Assembly (NCBI RefSeq): GCF_010548465.1
Contig: NZ_JAAGMD010000725.1
Span: 1 to 64,000, forward strand
Source of the DNA: Streptomyces sp. SID14436
Lineage (GTDB): Bacteria; Actinomycetota; Actinomycetes; Streptomycetales; Streptomycetaceae
Direction of reading: 5' to 3'
Length of the DNA stretch: 64,000 bases
The position numbers and the translations under genes were made by a program. The notes beneath the pieces are model-generated. The model was not told where the DNA came from. It worked only from the letters and a program-made list of their open reading frames with translations, and ran no database searches. Positions 44,375-53,607 of the stretch are shown one piece after another. How positions within the stretch are numbered: the stretch's first letter is position 1; each line of letters starts with the position of its first letter.

Positions 44375-45081
44375 CCTGTGCTCTCCTCTCCGGCGACCGG
44401 CTGCTGCCGCAGAAACGGCAACTCGCGGTTGTCTGGGTCCCGGCCGTGCCCGGCTGCCGCATCCGGCGGGTGCCCGTTCGCCTGCGTCGGCAGCACCGGT
44501 TCAGTCCGATGGCCGGCCCCTGTGGCCCCGGCCTGGGGCCCGCTGCCGGGGTTCGTGTTCCCGCCCATGCTCAGCGCGGAGAGTCCGGGAGCCTGTGCCG
44601 CAGGGGAAAGTGGAGCGGCCGGTTGCTCTGGCGCCGCCGCACCCTGTGCCTCTTCGGCGGGCGGCAGGGTCAGCGGTGCGGCTTGCGTGGCGGGTTCCTG
44701 CGATGCGCCTGGAGCGCCTGCCGGCTCGGGCGCTCCTGCAGCCAGGGCGGCGTGGACGGACTGCACCCGACCGAGCTGGGTGAGCAGCACCGGCGCGGAG
44801 AGTCCGACGACGACCGCCGCGTAGGCGCCGCTGATCTGCCCCGTGGTACCGAACAGCACGGCCGCGCCCGCGCCCATCACGGTGTGCAGCACCGCCGCGA
44901 CGGGATCGGCGACCGGGTCGAAGTAGTCCCGGAACTGCGGCAGCTCACCTGCCTGAGGCAGGGGCGAGAGGCGGCAAGCACGCCGGTCCGTCTGCCAGTC
45001 GAGGAAACGGATGTGGAGGTCCAAGAGCCCGCGCATGGCGCCTCCCGCTCCTCCCAGCAGGATGAGCGTCGGCACATTCAC
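44371..45081 (-). CDS. membrane protein with a Pro/Ala-rich tail
   Basis: A 236-residue protein. Hydrophobic segments are visible at residues 1-17 (MNVPTLILLGGAGGAMRGLL) and about 60-105 (AAVLHTVMGAGAAVLFG, AAVVVGLSAPVLLTQLG). After residue about 115 the chain is low-complexity Ala/Pro/Gly. It is the first gene of a two-gene operon with 43091-44374. No family is recognised; a small integral membrane partner is likely. Confidence 0.6.
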   Translation of the reverse strand: MNVPTLILLGGAGGAMRGLLDLHIRFLDWQTDRRACRLSPLPQAGELPQFRDYFDPVADPVAAVLHTVMGAGAAVLFGTTGQISGAYAAVVVGLSAPVLLTQLGRVQSVHAALAAGAPEPAGAPGASQEPATQAAPLTLPPAEEAQGAAAPEQPAAPLSPAAQAPGLSALSMGGNTNPGSGPQAGATGAGHRTEPVLPTQANGHPPDAAAGHGRDPDNRELPFLRQQPVAGEESTG

Positions 45082-45243
45082 GGTTTCCCCCGGTGACGCC
45101 CGAGCGCCGGCTTTCGGCGCCCGTCACGTCGAGGTTAGAGCCGGAGGGAAGCCGCCCGAAAGGGCAGGACACGTGCAATGTCTGTTCCAGAGAGTGGGAA
45201 GAGAGTGTTTCCGAAAACGGTGCCGTCCGCCCACCGCTGGACC

Positions 45244-46128
45244 TCAGGCGACAGTGCCGCCGGCGTTCTGCTCCATATCGCCCAGGTAGGTGCCCAAGGG
45301 GGTGAGGGCGGCCCAGAGCTGGTCGAAGTAGGCGGCGAAGTAGGTCATGAAGGTGGGGTCCTCGATACTGAGGCCGTTGAGTTTTTGGCGCGGTCCTCCG
45401 GAGAACGCCAGGAAGACGACGCTGTCGTCGATCAGCGCCATGTTCAGGCCGTCGGCCGCCGCCGTCCAACGCAGCACGCTGGCCTCGTAGGTGAGGATGT
45501 GCCGGGTGTCGTCGTAGTGCTGGCGCGCCCAGGCGAACATGTCCGCGTCGGGCCGGCCGTCGCGTTCGGGGACGCCGATGATGCGGCGCACGCTGCGTTC
45601 GTCGTCGCTGTCCTCGCCGGCCCAGTCCAGGATGGCCTTGAAGTAGGCGGCGGAGGCCGGCGTCGTGTACTGGGTGGGCGGGTAGCGGCGCGTGTAGGTG
45701 ACCCGGATCTCCGAGCGTGCCTGCCGAGCCCGTTCACCGGCGGCTTCGTAGAACTCCCTGTTGTTGCGGTACCAGTGGGCGGCGAGGATGGCGTCGCCGG
45801 CCTGCGGATCGCTGATGAGCGGCAGTGGGGTGCGCGGGGCGGGTGACCCTTTGGCGGTTTCCTCGATCTGCCTGCTCGCTCCCACCCACTGCACACGCAG
45901 CTTCTCCGGGTCCGTGTCCACGGCGCGGGCGAAGGCGGCGGTGTGTTCCCAGGAGGGGAAGCGGCGGCCGTTGAGCATCGCCGAGACGCTGCTGCGGCCG
46001 CAGCAGGCCATCTTCCGGGCGATCGCCTCCTCGGTCGGTTTCCCGGCGGCCCGCCTCAGTTCGCGCAGCACCGCCGCGAAGGCGAGCTGCGCGGGATGCG
46101 GTTGCGCGGAAGTGCCCCGAGCAGGCAT
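45244..46128 (-). CDS. XRE-family (helix-turn-helix) regulator with a C-terminal sensing domain
   Basis: A 294-residue protein. Residues about 15-75 form an XRE-type helix-turn-helix (AFAAVLRELRRAAGKPTEEA, then SSVSAMLNGRRFPS for the recognition helix). Residues about 105-290 look like the C-terminal domain common in Streptomyces XRE proteins, possibly phospholipase D-like or ligand-binding, with FLAFSGGPRQKLNG near 255. It is divergent from the small operon at 46486 and may control it. Confidence 0.7.
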   Translation of the reverse strand: MPARGTSAQPHPAQLAFAAVLRELRRAAGKPTEEAIARKMACCGRSSVSAMLNGRRFPSWEHTAAFARAVDTDPEKLRVQWVGASRQIEETAKGSPAPRTPLPLISDPQAGDAILAAHWYRNNREFYEAAGERARQARSEIRVTYTRRYPPTQYTTPASAAYFKAILDWAGEDSDDERSVRRIIGVPERDGRPDADMFAWARQHYDDTRHILTYEASVLRWTAAADGLNMALIDDSVVFLAFSGGPRQKLNGLSIEDPTFMTYFAAYFDQLWAALTPLGTYLGDMEQNAGGTVA

Positions 46129-46408
46129 GTCTTCCCCTCCCCGGGTGGAACGACACAGAACGATGCGGTTGGTTCGTCATTGTCTGTCATTGCTACAGCG
46201 TGTCGCCAGTGTTCGGCGGTGTTCTCCTTCGTCCGGGGAGTTCTACGCGCGTCTGTCAGCCGTTGGCCAGGCAGTTCACCGGCCGCAGACTCGAGGGACC
46301 GGTTGCCGCCGGCGTCCGGTGTCCGCGACAGGAAGGAGCCGTGCCGTGTGACCTAGCCCAACTGCCACATTGCAGGCCCGGAACGTGAGGGCTGAGGAAG
46401 AAAAAGCA
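46129..46408. other. intergenic, no gene seen
   Basis: Upstream region shared by the XRE regulator and the small plus-strand operon. It probably holds their promoters; no motif was convincing. The first 70 bases (46140-46200) are relatively A/T-rich. Confidence 0.35.
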
Positions 46409-46453
46409 AAGGCCACCCCCCGGAGCTTCTGGGCGGAAGCGAGGGGCGGCCTT
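46409..46453. promoter_or_regulatory. nested hairpin in the leader of the small operon
   Basis: An outer stem AAGGCC/GGCCTT continues, after one mismatch, as CCCC/GGGG, and encloses an inner perfect hairpin GCTTC-TGGGCG-GAAGC. It ends 32 bases before GTG 46486. It could be a transcription attenuator for that operon, or a terminator for transcripts from either side. Confidence 0.45.
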
Positions 46454-46485
46454 ACCTGCTCAACACCACACAAGGAAGGAACCCC

Positions 46486-46671
46486 GTGCGAGTCGACTTC
46501 AGGATAGACCTTCCCTGTCTCAGCGCGGCCTTCGTGGCCGCGCTGGTACTGGGCATCGTGCTGATCATGTCCCCCACGGCCCAGGCGGCCGTCCTCGAGG
46601 AGGGATGGCTGCTGCCGGCGGCCGCCTGCCTGCTGGCCGTCCGGCAGCCCGGTAAGAGGAAACGGCGATGA
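46486..46671 (+). CDS. small membrane protein
   Basis: A 61-residue protein beginning at GTG 46486, with AAGGAAGGA 5-6 bases upstream. It has a signal-like hydrophobic segment at 12-33 (LSAAFVAALVLGIVLIMS) and a second at about 42-53, and ends in a basic tail KRKRR, which would stay inside the cell. Its stop overlaps the next start by ATGA. No known family. Confidence 0.65.
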   Translation: MRVDFRIDLPCLSAAFVAALVLGIVLIMSPTAQAAVLEEGWLLPAAACLLAVRQPGKRKRR

Positions 46672-46862
46672 CCCCGCACAGCCCCAGCACCCGATGCCCC
46701 GGGTGCGGCAACGACGTCCTGCACCGTACCTACACCGAACTCGTCCCCACCTGCGGAGTGGACTGGAAGCTCGCCGAGTGGTCCGAGTGCGGCCACTGCC
46801 ACCGGTGGCTCGCCTTCCACCTGCGCGGGCACCAGCAGCAGGACCGGGCCGGGCGTAGGTGA
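46668..46862 (+). CDS. small zinc-ribbon protein
   Basis: A 64-residue protein with two CxxC pairs (CPGC at 10-13 and CGHC at about 41-44), forming a likely zinc ribbon. It is translationally coupled to the small membrane protein upstream (ATGA). Such tiny zinc-ribbon proteins are common on actinomycete plasmids and integrative elements; function unknown. Confidence 0.65.
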   Translation: MTPHSPSTRCPGCGNDVLHRTYTELVPTCGVDWKLAEWSECGHCHRWLAFHLRGHQQQDRAGRR

Positions 46863-46893
46863 GCGGGGGCAGGGCTGCTCGTGCGAGCACCTG

Positions 46894-47580
46894 TCACTCT
46901 GACCCGCCTGCTCGCCGGCCGACAGCAAGGCGAAGCGCATGGGCCAGGGCCTCGGCCGGTCCATGGCCCGGAACACCATCCGGCTGCCCGTGCCACCGGC
47001 TGTACCGGCCGGTGGTGCGGGCATCTTTGTGGTCAGCCCACGCCTGCACGCGTTCGATCCGGGCATGGGACCTGTCCAAGGCATGCGTGATGACGCTGGT
47101 CTTCAGGGCACGCAGATGGATCGTCTCGGCTTACGACAGCCCAGCCCGGCGCGCGAGGGAACGCAACAGCCCCCACACGGCGGGTTCGTCGAGGCGGCTG
47201 CCGGAGGCGGTTGTGAACAGCATCCCGGCCGTGCGCCCTTCGGCATCCAGGGCGGCGAGCAGGGCGCGCACGGCCCGCACCGGGCAGGTGGCGGGGTGGG
47301 AGCCACAGGAAACGGCCACCTCGTCGTGCCGCTTGAGCTTGCGCCGGTAGACGCTCACCAGCAGCCCGTCCTCGGTCTCCACGGCGTCGTCCCGGTCGAG
47401 CGCGGCGAGCTCGGAGACGCGGGCGGCGCAGGCGTAGCCAAGCAACAGCAGCGCGGCGTCCCGCTTTTCGGCGAGGGTGTCGCGGTCGAGGGTGGCGAGC
47501 ATCCCACGCAGCGTGTCCGGGGTGGCAGGCGCTGCCTCCACGCGAACCGCCGAATCCGGATCCTGGGCGCGACCGCGCAT
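46894..47580 (-). pseudogene. tyrosine recombinase (integrase) with an internal stop
   Basis: The frame shows the catalytic domain of a phage-type integrase: RDAALLLLGYACAARVSEL with the first catalytic Arg, then, after an in-frame TAA at 47131-47133, LKTSVITHALDRSHARIERV and DARTTGRYSRW with the catalytic Tyr. The region before and after the stop is in one frame, so a single nonsense mutation is enough to explain the break. The N-terminal arm- and core-binding domains are absent. It is probably a relic of the element that brought in the island. Confidence 0.65.
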
Positions 47581-47589
47581 CCGACCGCG

Positions 47590-47990
47590 TCCCGGGTGGT
47601 CCAGGCGGCGAGGAATCTCGTCATGGACCTCGAGGACGCCGGCTGTCGGGCGCGCTGTTCGACGCCGTCCTCAAGGACGCGGGGATCGAGGTGGTGCTCA
47701 GCGGCGTCCGGATACCGAGAATGAACTCGATCATGGAGCGGTGGGTGCAGACCTGCAGGCGAGAACTGCTGGACCGCATGGTGATCTGGGACCAGTGCCC
47801 TCTCCGGTAGGTCCTGCGCGAGTTCGAGACGTCCTGCAACGAGCACAGGCCGCACCAGGGCCTTGCGAACGCCCGCCCCCTCCACCCGCTGCCCGCTCCG
47901 ATCGAGGACCCGGACCGGATCGCCCGTCTGGACACACGACGGCGAGCGCGGCTCGGCGGCCCCCTCCACGAGTACCAGCATGCGCCCTGA
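47590..47990 (+). pseudogene. rve-type (DDE) transposase remnant
   Basis: The plus strand reads ARNLVMDLEDAG, then in another frame FDAVLKDAGIEVVLSGVRIP with RMNSIMERWVQTCRRELLDR, then after TAG at 47818-47820 FETSCNEHRPHQGL. This is the integrase core of an IS481/IS3-like transposase with a deletion, a frameshift and a nonsense codon. The Glu of MERW is the expected third catalytic residue. It overlaps no intact gene. Confidence 0.65.
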
Positions 47991-48568
47991 CCAGCACGGA
48001 TGAGATATTTGCAAGCGCAACGCCAAGCTGACCCCCGACGGACTCCAGCGGCTCGCCGGCCTCGGAGCGGTTCATGATCGATCAAATCGTGACTTGAAAT
48101 GACGCCTATCCAGCCGTCGTGACCAGAACGGCTGTAGTCACCAACGAGCCTGGCTCCTATGGTGGGTTTGGCACTTTGAGGGGTACAGGAGGGCGCGGTG
48201 ACCAATTGTGCTCAATGGGTTTGGATGGCGCTGGCTGCAGCCGACACCTCCCACACCGATGGCAACGTCTCCCACTCTCGACAATCCACAAGATGATGCA
48301 TCAACTAGTGGACGTACAAGGCAATTACGGCCCAGAGAGGTGCTGGTTAACGGCATCTTCGGCGCAGCCGGGAGCTGCTGTGGTGCAGTCGCCCACTCCG
48401 ACTCGGAACGGATCGCGGAACCCGAAGCGGACCTAGCCCGCCAGCCGAATACACGCATCGTCGATGCTCAGCGGCCTTCGAGCGTCGGCCAATTTCTCCG
48501 GAACCCGGACAAGAAGGAGAGTGTCATCCTTGGAGCCGACGCCCGGTTCTCCACGAGGTGTTGGGGAA
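47991..48568. promoter_or_regulatory. gene-poor, A/T-richer region before the cluster regulator
   Basis: About 580 bases with no convincing gene. Base composition is visibly less G/C-rich than the surroundings, notably around 48080-48340, as expected for a promoter region. It separates mobile-element debris from the natural-product cluster and should include the promoter of the LuxR-type gene. Confidence 0.4.
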
Positions 48569-49219
48569 ATGATCCGCGTCCGCCTGCACATCCAGAATGC
48601 TTTGGCAAGAAGAGGACTGCGGTCCGTCCTGGCCACATGTGACGACGTATCGGTCAGGGATGGGGAAGGTGCGCGACAGCTCGTTACCAGTCGCGTCGGA
48701 GAACAAGCCGAAAGCACCGTGACCGTGATCGACTCGGCATCATTGAAATCGCTTCCGGTCAAAGCGAGCAAGGAGTTTTGCGTTTTGGTGGTCTCCGATT
48801 CGCCGGACGACATCGTACTGAACGCCGTCAAGCAGGGAGTTCGCCGGGTCGTGGCAGAGTCAGTGGTGGAGGAAGATCTTGTACGCGCAGTGCGGGCCAC
48901 CGCTAAGAAAACGGCTTTCCTCTCCGAGAGCATAACCCCGTACCTGCTGGACTGTCTCGCGAGCCGTCTCCCAGAACACACCAGCGGAACCCGCAAAGCG
49001 TTGGACCGTCTCAGTCACCGGGAGCATCAGGTACTTCGCCTGCTCGGCAAGGCTTGGACCAACTCCGAGATCGCGTCGACACTGAGGATCTCCGAAGCTA
49101 CTGTACGATCGCACATCTATCATATTGTGACCAAGCTGGACCTGAAGACCCGTACAGAAGCGGTCCTGTTCGGCCATCACTTCACGCTCGCTACACTGGG
49201 GCAGGCGCGCTTCACATGA
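48569..49219 (+). CDS. LuxR/NarL-family regulator with a degenerate receiver domain
   Basis: A 216-residue protein. Residues about 1-130 resemble a response-regulator receiver, but the Asp phosphorylation site is not apparent, so it is probably controlled by ligand or abundance instead of a kinase. Residues about 145-210 are a LuxR-type helix-turn-helix (LSHREHQVLRLLGKAWTNSE, then ATVRSHIYHIVTKL). ATG 48569 is preferred (GAGG about 10 bases upstream); an in-frame start at 48464 would add 35 non-conserved residues. It is convergent with the SDR gene, the ends overlapping by 8 bases. A probable pathway-specific regulator. Confidence 0.8.
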   Translation: MIRVRLHIQNALARRGLRSVLATCDDVSVRDGEGARQLVTSRVGEQAESTVTVIDSASLKSLPVKASKEFCVLVVSDSPDDIVLNAVKQGVRRVVAESVVEEDLVRAVRATAKKTAFLSESITPYLLDCLASRLPEHTSGTRKALDRLSHREHQVLRLLGKAWTNSEIASTLRISEATVRSHIYHIVTKLDLKTRTEAVLFGHHFTLATLGQARFT

Positions 49220-49979
49220 CTACTCCACCGTTCGGACTGAGCACCCACCCGACGTAGTAGGACGCATCGCTCGAGACCAGGAACGCAATGGTGGCGGCGA
49301 TCTCCTCCGGGCGGCCCCATCGTCGCGCCGGTATCGCCGCCTTGGTCGGTTCGTTGTACGTGGTGGGGTTGGCCTTAAGCATCGGAGTTTCAGTCATTCC
49401 CGGTGCGACAGCATTGACGTTGATGCCGTGCTCGATGAGTTCATGAGCAAGGGCCCTGGTCAGGCCGAGCACACCGGATTTCGCGGCGCAGTAGTGGGTA
49501 AGCAAGCGCTCCCCGGTCAAAGCCAAATCTGAGGCGATGTTGACGATGCGCCCATGTCCGCGCTCGATCATGTCGGGCGCGAATATCTTGCAGCACAGAA
49601 ACGTGCCGCGCAGGTTGGTGTCCACAACCCGGTCCCACTCCTCCAGCGACATCGCCACGCAGGGTGAACGCGAGATGACACCAGCGTTGTTGACCACAAC
49701 CGTGACCGGACCGAATGTCCGATGCACGCGGTCCCGAAGATCCATCAGAGAGGCATGGTCCCGGACGTCGGCCGAAACGGCGACGGCGTCGCCGCCGGCA
49801 GCGCGGATGTCGGCCACCACTGCCTCAGCATTGCCGGAGTCCTTCAGGTGGTTGATCACCACACGCGCACCCTCCCGGGCGAGCCTCCTGGCAGTTGCCG
49901 CGCCGATCCCCGTGGCGCCACCGGTGATCAACGCTATTTCGTTGCCGAAGCGGCCCCTTTGCGGTGGTGCCGTGGTCAC
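49212..49979 (-). CDS. short-chain dehydrogenase/reductase
   Basis: A 255-residue classical SDR. The cofactor motif is TGGATGIG near residue 19-26, then NNAG, catalytic Ser around IASD and YxxxK as HYCAAKSG. The family interconverts alcohols and ketones with NAD(P)H. Its GTG start overlaps the Rieske stop (GTGA). It could oxidise a hydroxyl placed by the Rieske or P450 enzymes of the same operon. Confidence 0.88.
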   Translation of the reverse strand: MTTAPPQRGRFGNEIALITGGATGIGAATARRLAREGARVVINHLKDSGNAEAVVADIRAAGGDAVAVSADVRDHASLMDLRDRVHRTFGPVTVVVNNAGVISRSPCVAMSLEEWDRVVDTNLRGTFLCCKIFAPDMIERGHGRIVNIASDLALTGERLLTHYCAAKSGVLGLTRALAHELIEHGINVNAVAPGMTETPMLKANPTTYNEPTKAAIPARRWGRPEEIAATIAFLVSSDASYYVGWVLSPNGGVVM

Positions 49980-51010
49980 ATCAGGCCTTTGTTGTCGTGG
50001 TCGTCGGCGAATTGCTCGAGCATGTCGACGTAAGCGCGCCGGTATGCGAGCGAGTATCGGTCCGCTCGGGTGTGGGCCTGGGTGTTGCCGGTGAGTGGGG
50101 CTTCCTTGGGGTGCTGGTTCTCGACGATGTGGAAGTCCTCTTCAAATATCAGCCGTTCGTATTCCCACATCTCCGGCAGCGATACGCCGTGGGTGGCGTC
50201 CTTCTCCACTCCGACGACCCAGAATTGGCGGACGGTGAGTCCGTCAGTGGCTATCGGTACGGCGAACTGAGCCACCAGGCGGCGAGATCCGTCCGGGAAC
50301 ACCGTTAGCGCTGATGCGGTCATCGGCATGGCCAGCGAGTAGGTAATCGTCTGGTCGTTGGCCAAGTCGCCGTGCCCGTCCAGTGCCGTGCCACCGAGGT
50401 CTGTGGTGAGACTCCATGAGAGCTGCCAGTCCCGGCGCTCGACCTCGTAAGGTGGCACCACGCGCTGGACATCGGGCCCCATGGACTTCTGGTGCACGAA
50501 CGGGAAGTGCGCCGTGTCGCGGAAGTTCTCGGTGAGCTGGCGCATGCCGCAGGACAGGTCTGCCGGATTACCGCAGGCCAGGTCCCAGGTCTCCGGACTG
50601 TAGCCGTTGATCTCGGGCGGCGGCAGGTACGGTTCATCAAGCGAGGTCCACACGTGGCCGTACAACTCGAGCGCGGGGTGTGTACGCAGGCTTACGGCAG
50701 GCAGCCGGGTTCGAGGCGGCAGAGACGGAATGAGCGTGCAATGCCCGGTCTCTGGTGCGAAGAGCCAGCCGTGGTAAGGGCATTCAAGTGCGCCGTCTTC
50801 AACTCGGCCTTCCCACAGCGCAGCCCCTCGATGCGGGCACGCCGCGTCGGCGACCGTGATGACACCGTCGACACCGTAGACGACCAGCTCCGTGTCGAGA
50901 ATCCGGGCCCGTACGACACCTTCCCGGCGCACGTCTTCAACGCGCGCTACGGGAACCCAGAGGTGACGCAGGAACGCGCGCTCGACGGCGAGCAGGTCGG
51001 AGGTCTCCAC
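49976..51010 (-). CDS. Rieske non-haem iron oxygenase
   Basis: A 344-residue enzyme. The Rieske [2Fe-2S] ligands are C58-P-H60 and C77-P-Y-H80; the mononuclear iron site is in N162-x2-D165-x2-H168-x4-H173. This fits single-component-type Rieske monooxygenases that hydroxylate, desaturate or N-oxygenate. It would need electrons from a reductase, possibly with the cluster ferredoxin. It is followed by an SDR with overlapping start, and preceded by a P450 gene 30 bases upstream. Confidence 0.9.
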   Translation of the reverse strand: METSDLLAVERAFLRHLWVPVARVEDVRREGVVRARILDTELVVYGVDGVITVADAACPHRGAALWEGRVEDGALECPYHGWLFAPETGHCTLIPSLPPRTRLPAVSLRTHPALELYGHVWTSLDEPYLPPPEINGYSPETWDLACGNPADLSCGMRQLTENFRDTAHFPFVHQKSMGPDVQRVVPPYEVERRDWQLSWSLTTDLGGTALDGHGDLANDQTITYSLAMPMTASALTVFPDGSRRLVAQFAVPIATDGLTVRQFWVVGVEKDATHGVSLPEMWEYERLIFEEDFHIVENQHPKEAPLTGNTQAHTRADRYSLAYRRAYVDMLEQFADDHDNKGLM

Positions 51011-51040
51011 AGTCTCTCCAGTCTTTCTCTGGGCGGTGGT

Positions 51041-52306
51041 TTACAGATCATCACGGGTTCGTTCGGCACCAGGCGTTGGGTAGAAGATCACTGGCAGACT
51101 GGTGATGCCATTGATGAAGTTCGAGCACAGATGTTTTACCTCGCCTGCCAGCTCGAACCCCTCGAGGCACGCGAGCATCTCCTCGATGAACACGGCGAGT
51201 GCAACCTGGGCGGCAGGCCCGCCGATGCAGCGGTGGGCTCCTATACCGAAGCCCAGGTGCGGATTGGGGTCGCGGGCCGGGTCGAAGACGTAGGGGTCGG
51301 CGAATACTGAGGGGTCACGATTCGCCGATGCCACCCACGCGCACACCAGTTCGCCCTCGTCCAGGTTGGTCTCTCCGATTCGAACTGGGGCGAGTGTGCG
51401 GCGGAGCAGGTGATTGGTGGGAGAGGCCCAGCGCAATGCCTCCTCGACAGCGGTCGGCACCAGCGCCGGGTTCGCCCGTAGCGTCTGCCAAGCCGTCGGG
51501 TTCTCGATCAGGGCGAGCAGCAGGTGCGACGCTACGTGGGGCGTTGTGGTGATCGCCCCCATGGCGAAGCTGTAGCAGTTAAGGACGAGTTCGTTGTCGT
51601 TGAGGTGCCGGCCGCCGAAGTCGAGGTCGAGCAGGACCGAGATCACGTCGTCACGGCGGCGCTGTCGGCGTTGCTGGATGAGCTCGGTGAAGGTGGAGAA
51701 CAGTTCGTAGTGCGCGCTGCTGAGGGTCGCGGCCTCGCTGGTGGTGGCATAGCCGGGGTCCCCTGGTGCCACCCCAGCCATGGCCCAGCGCGGAAGGTCG
51801 GGCCAGATTTCCTGTGGCACACCAAGGATTTCCCCGATGGCCGCCATGGGCAGTTGCAGCATGAGCTGGGCGACGTCGATCTTTACACCACCGGTGAAAG
51901 TGTCGCCGATCAGCCGGCGGACGTGGCCGCGCACAATCTCCTTGCGCTCGCGGACCACGCGGGTGGACATGGTGCGCATAGTGGGGAGTCGCACACGGGC
52001 GTGGTCAGGCTGGTCCATCAGATTGATGGTCTTGCCACCGGCGCTGTCGCCTGCGGCGACGGCGAGGATCGTGCCATGCTCGGAACTGTAGTTCCGGTCA
52101 TCGGTCAGCACCGTGACCACGTCCCGATAGTTGGTCACCGACCAGAAGCGGTCTCCAGCGGGGGTGTGCTGCGGCCATGGGGTGCCGGCCTGTCGCAGCG
52201 CAGCCCAGGCGGGGTGTTGTGAGGTAGACCGGTAGCGCTCGGGATCGTAGAGGTCAATCGAGTCCAGCGGCGGGAGTACGCCAGCCTCCGGCGCTGTCAT
52301 GCGCAT
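51041..52306 (-). CDS. cytochrome P450, first of three
   Basis: A P450 of about 420 residues. EALR (ExxR) and the haem-binding loop FGIGAHRCIGG are intact. The I-helix reads NCYSFAMGAITTTPH, with no acidic residue before the Thr. This resembles P450 2 (NCYSFVLGAHSTTPH) so the two are probably related by duplication. In many pathways such P450s hydroxylate an amino acid tethered to a carrier protein; a nearby adenylation-carrier protein makes that likely. Two alternative start Met residues (MRM) are three codons apart or less. Confidence 0.88.
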   Translation of the reverse strand: MRMTAPEAGVLPPLDSIDLYDPERYRSTSQHPAWAALRQAGTPWPQHTPAGDRFWSVTNYRDVVTVLTDDRNYSSEHGTILAVAAGDSAGGKTINLMDQPDHARVRLPTMRTMSTRVVRERKEIVRGHVRRLIGDTFTGGVKIDVAQLMLQLPMAAIGEILGVPQEIWPDLPRWAMAGVAPGDPGYATTSEAATLSSAHYELFSTFTELIQQRRQRRRDDVISVLLDLDFGGRHLNDNELVLNCYSFAMGAITTTPHVASHLLLALIENPTAWQTLRANPALVPTAVEEALRWASPTNHLLRRTLAPVRIGETNLDEGELVCAWVASANRDPSVFADPYVFDPARDPNPHLGFGIGAHRCIGGPAAQVALAVFIEEMLACLEGFELAGEVKHLCSNFINGITSLPVIFYPTPGAERTRDDL

Positions 52307-52364
52307 CGGGTGGGCCCTTTCGTCTGCGCGGCCACGACCGGCAACCGCGGGCTGGTCAGCGCGG

Positions 52365-53603
52365 TCATCGGCGTTTGGCGGTGATCGGCAAGGACACTAT
52401 TCCGTTGATCCAGTTGGACAATAAGTGCACCGGATCGCCAGCGGGTTCGACCCGATCGAGCCGACTGGTCAGCTCCTCGAACAGCATCACCAGCGCCATG
52501 CGGGCCAAGGGTGCGCCAATGCAGTAGTGCGGACCACCGCCGAACCCAATGTGATGGTTGGGCGCACGGTCCACGTCGAAGACGTACGGCTGGGTGAACA
52601 CCGTCTCGTCTCGGTTGGCCGAGGCCACCCACGCGACCACCCAGCTGCCCGCAGCGACAGGAGTGTCACCAATTCGGGTGTCGCTCACTACCTTCCGGGC
52701 CAGGTGGTGGGTGGGTGAGCTCCACCGGACCCCTTCCTCAACTACCGCCGGTACCAGTGAGGGATCGACCGCGGCCCGATCCCATATTCGTGGACGGTCC
52801 ATGAGCGCCATCAGGGTGTGGGCGGCAACGTGCGGGGTCGTCGAATGGGCGCCGAGCACGAAGCTGTAGCAGTTCAACGCGATCGTGGTGTCATCGGCTG
52901 GCCGGTCGCCGTCACGCCAGTCGATGAGCAGCGACACCAGGTCCGTGCCGGGGCGCCGGCGGCGTGCACGGATGACGTCGGTGAAACGGTCGAACAGCTC
53001 GTGGTGGGCCATCGCCAGCGTCTCGGCCACGGTCGCCCCCGTGGCGTAGGCCGGGTCCTCGGGCGCAAGGCTGGTGTTGATCCACAGCGAGATGTCAGCC
53101 CACATCTCGGATGGGAGTCCAAGCAACTCGCCCGAGGCAATCATGGGAAGCAGGGCGACTGCACGCGCGAAGTCAGCCTCACTGCTGTCGGGCAGCGAGT
53201 CGACCAAGTCACGGATGCGACCACGGATCGTCCCGGACTTGGCGCGGACGACGGTGTGGCTAAACGTCTTCATTGAGCGGGTGCGCAAGCCGGTGTGGCG
53301 CGGAGGGTCCATCAGGGAGATGGTCCGTCCGCCGGCGGGGTCGGGATGGTCGACGGAGGCGATGATTGAACCCGCCTCGGAGGAGAACGTTTGGTGGTCC
53401 TTAAGTACGCGCTCGCAGTCCGCGTACCGGGTGACGCACCAGAAGCCCGTACCGCCCTGGCGTGGCTGGTGCCACCACACGGGTGCGTGAGTCCGCAGGT
53501 GCCGCCACACTCGGTGCTGGTCGCCGGAGCGGAACGCCTCAGGACCAACCAGGTCCACACTGGAAAGATCGACAGGCTCGTCGCTGGGTCCGCTGATCAG
53601 CAC
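52365..53603 (-). CDS. cytochrome P450, second of three
   Basis: A 412-residue P450 with EGVR (ExxR), haem loop FGGGPHYCIGAP and I-helix NCYSFVLGAHSTTPH. It lies 4 bases after the adenylation-carrier gene, which is strong evidence that it acts on the amino acid loaded by that protein, as in the NikP1-NikQ or NovH-NovI arrangement. The exact position hydroxylated cannot be predicted. Confidence 0.88.
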   Translation of the reverse strand: MLISGPSDEPVDLSSVDLVGPEAFRSGDQHRVWRHLRTHAPVWWHQPRQGGTGFWCVTRYADCERVLKDHQTFSSEAGSIIASVDHPDPAGGRTISLMDPPRHTGLRTRSMKTFSHTVVRAKSGTIRGRIRDLVDSLPDSSEADFARAVALLPMIASGELLGLPSEMWADISLWINTSLAPEDPAYATGATVAETLAMAHHELFDRFTDVIRARRRRPGTDLVSLLIDWRDGDRPADDTTIALNCYSFVLGAHSTTPHVAAHTLMALMDRPRIWDRAAVDPSLVPAVVEEGVRWSSPTHHLARKVVSDTRIGDTPVAAGSWVVAWVASANRDETVFTQPYVFDVDRAPNHHIGFGGGPHYCIGAPLARMALVMLFEELTSRLDRVEPAGDPVHLLSNWINGIVSLPITAKRR

Positions 53604-53607
53604 GGCG

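Noticed and set aside
47621-48205. Minus-strand open frames over the decayed rve transposase
   Set aside because: They are antisense to recognisable transposase sequence.
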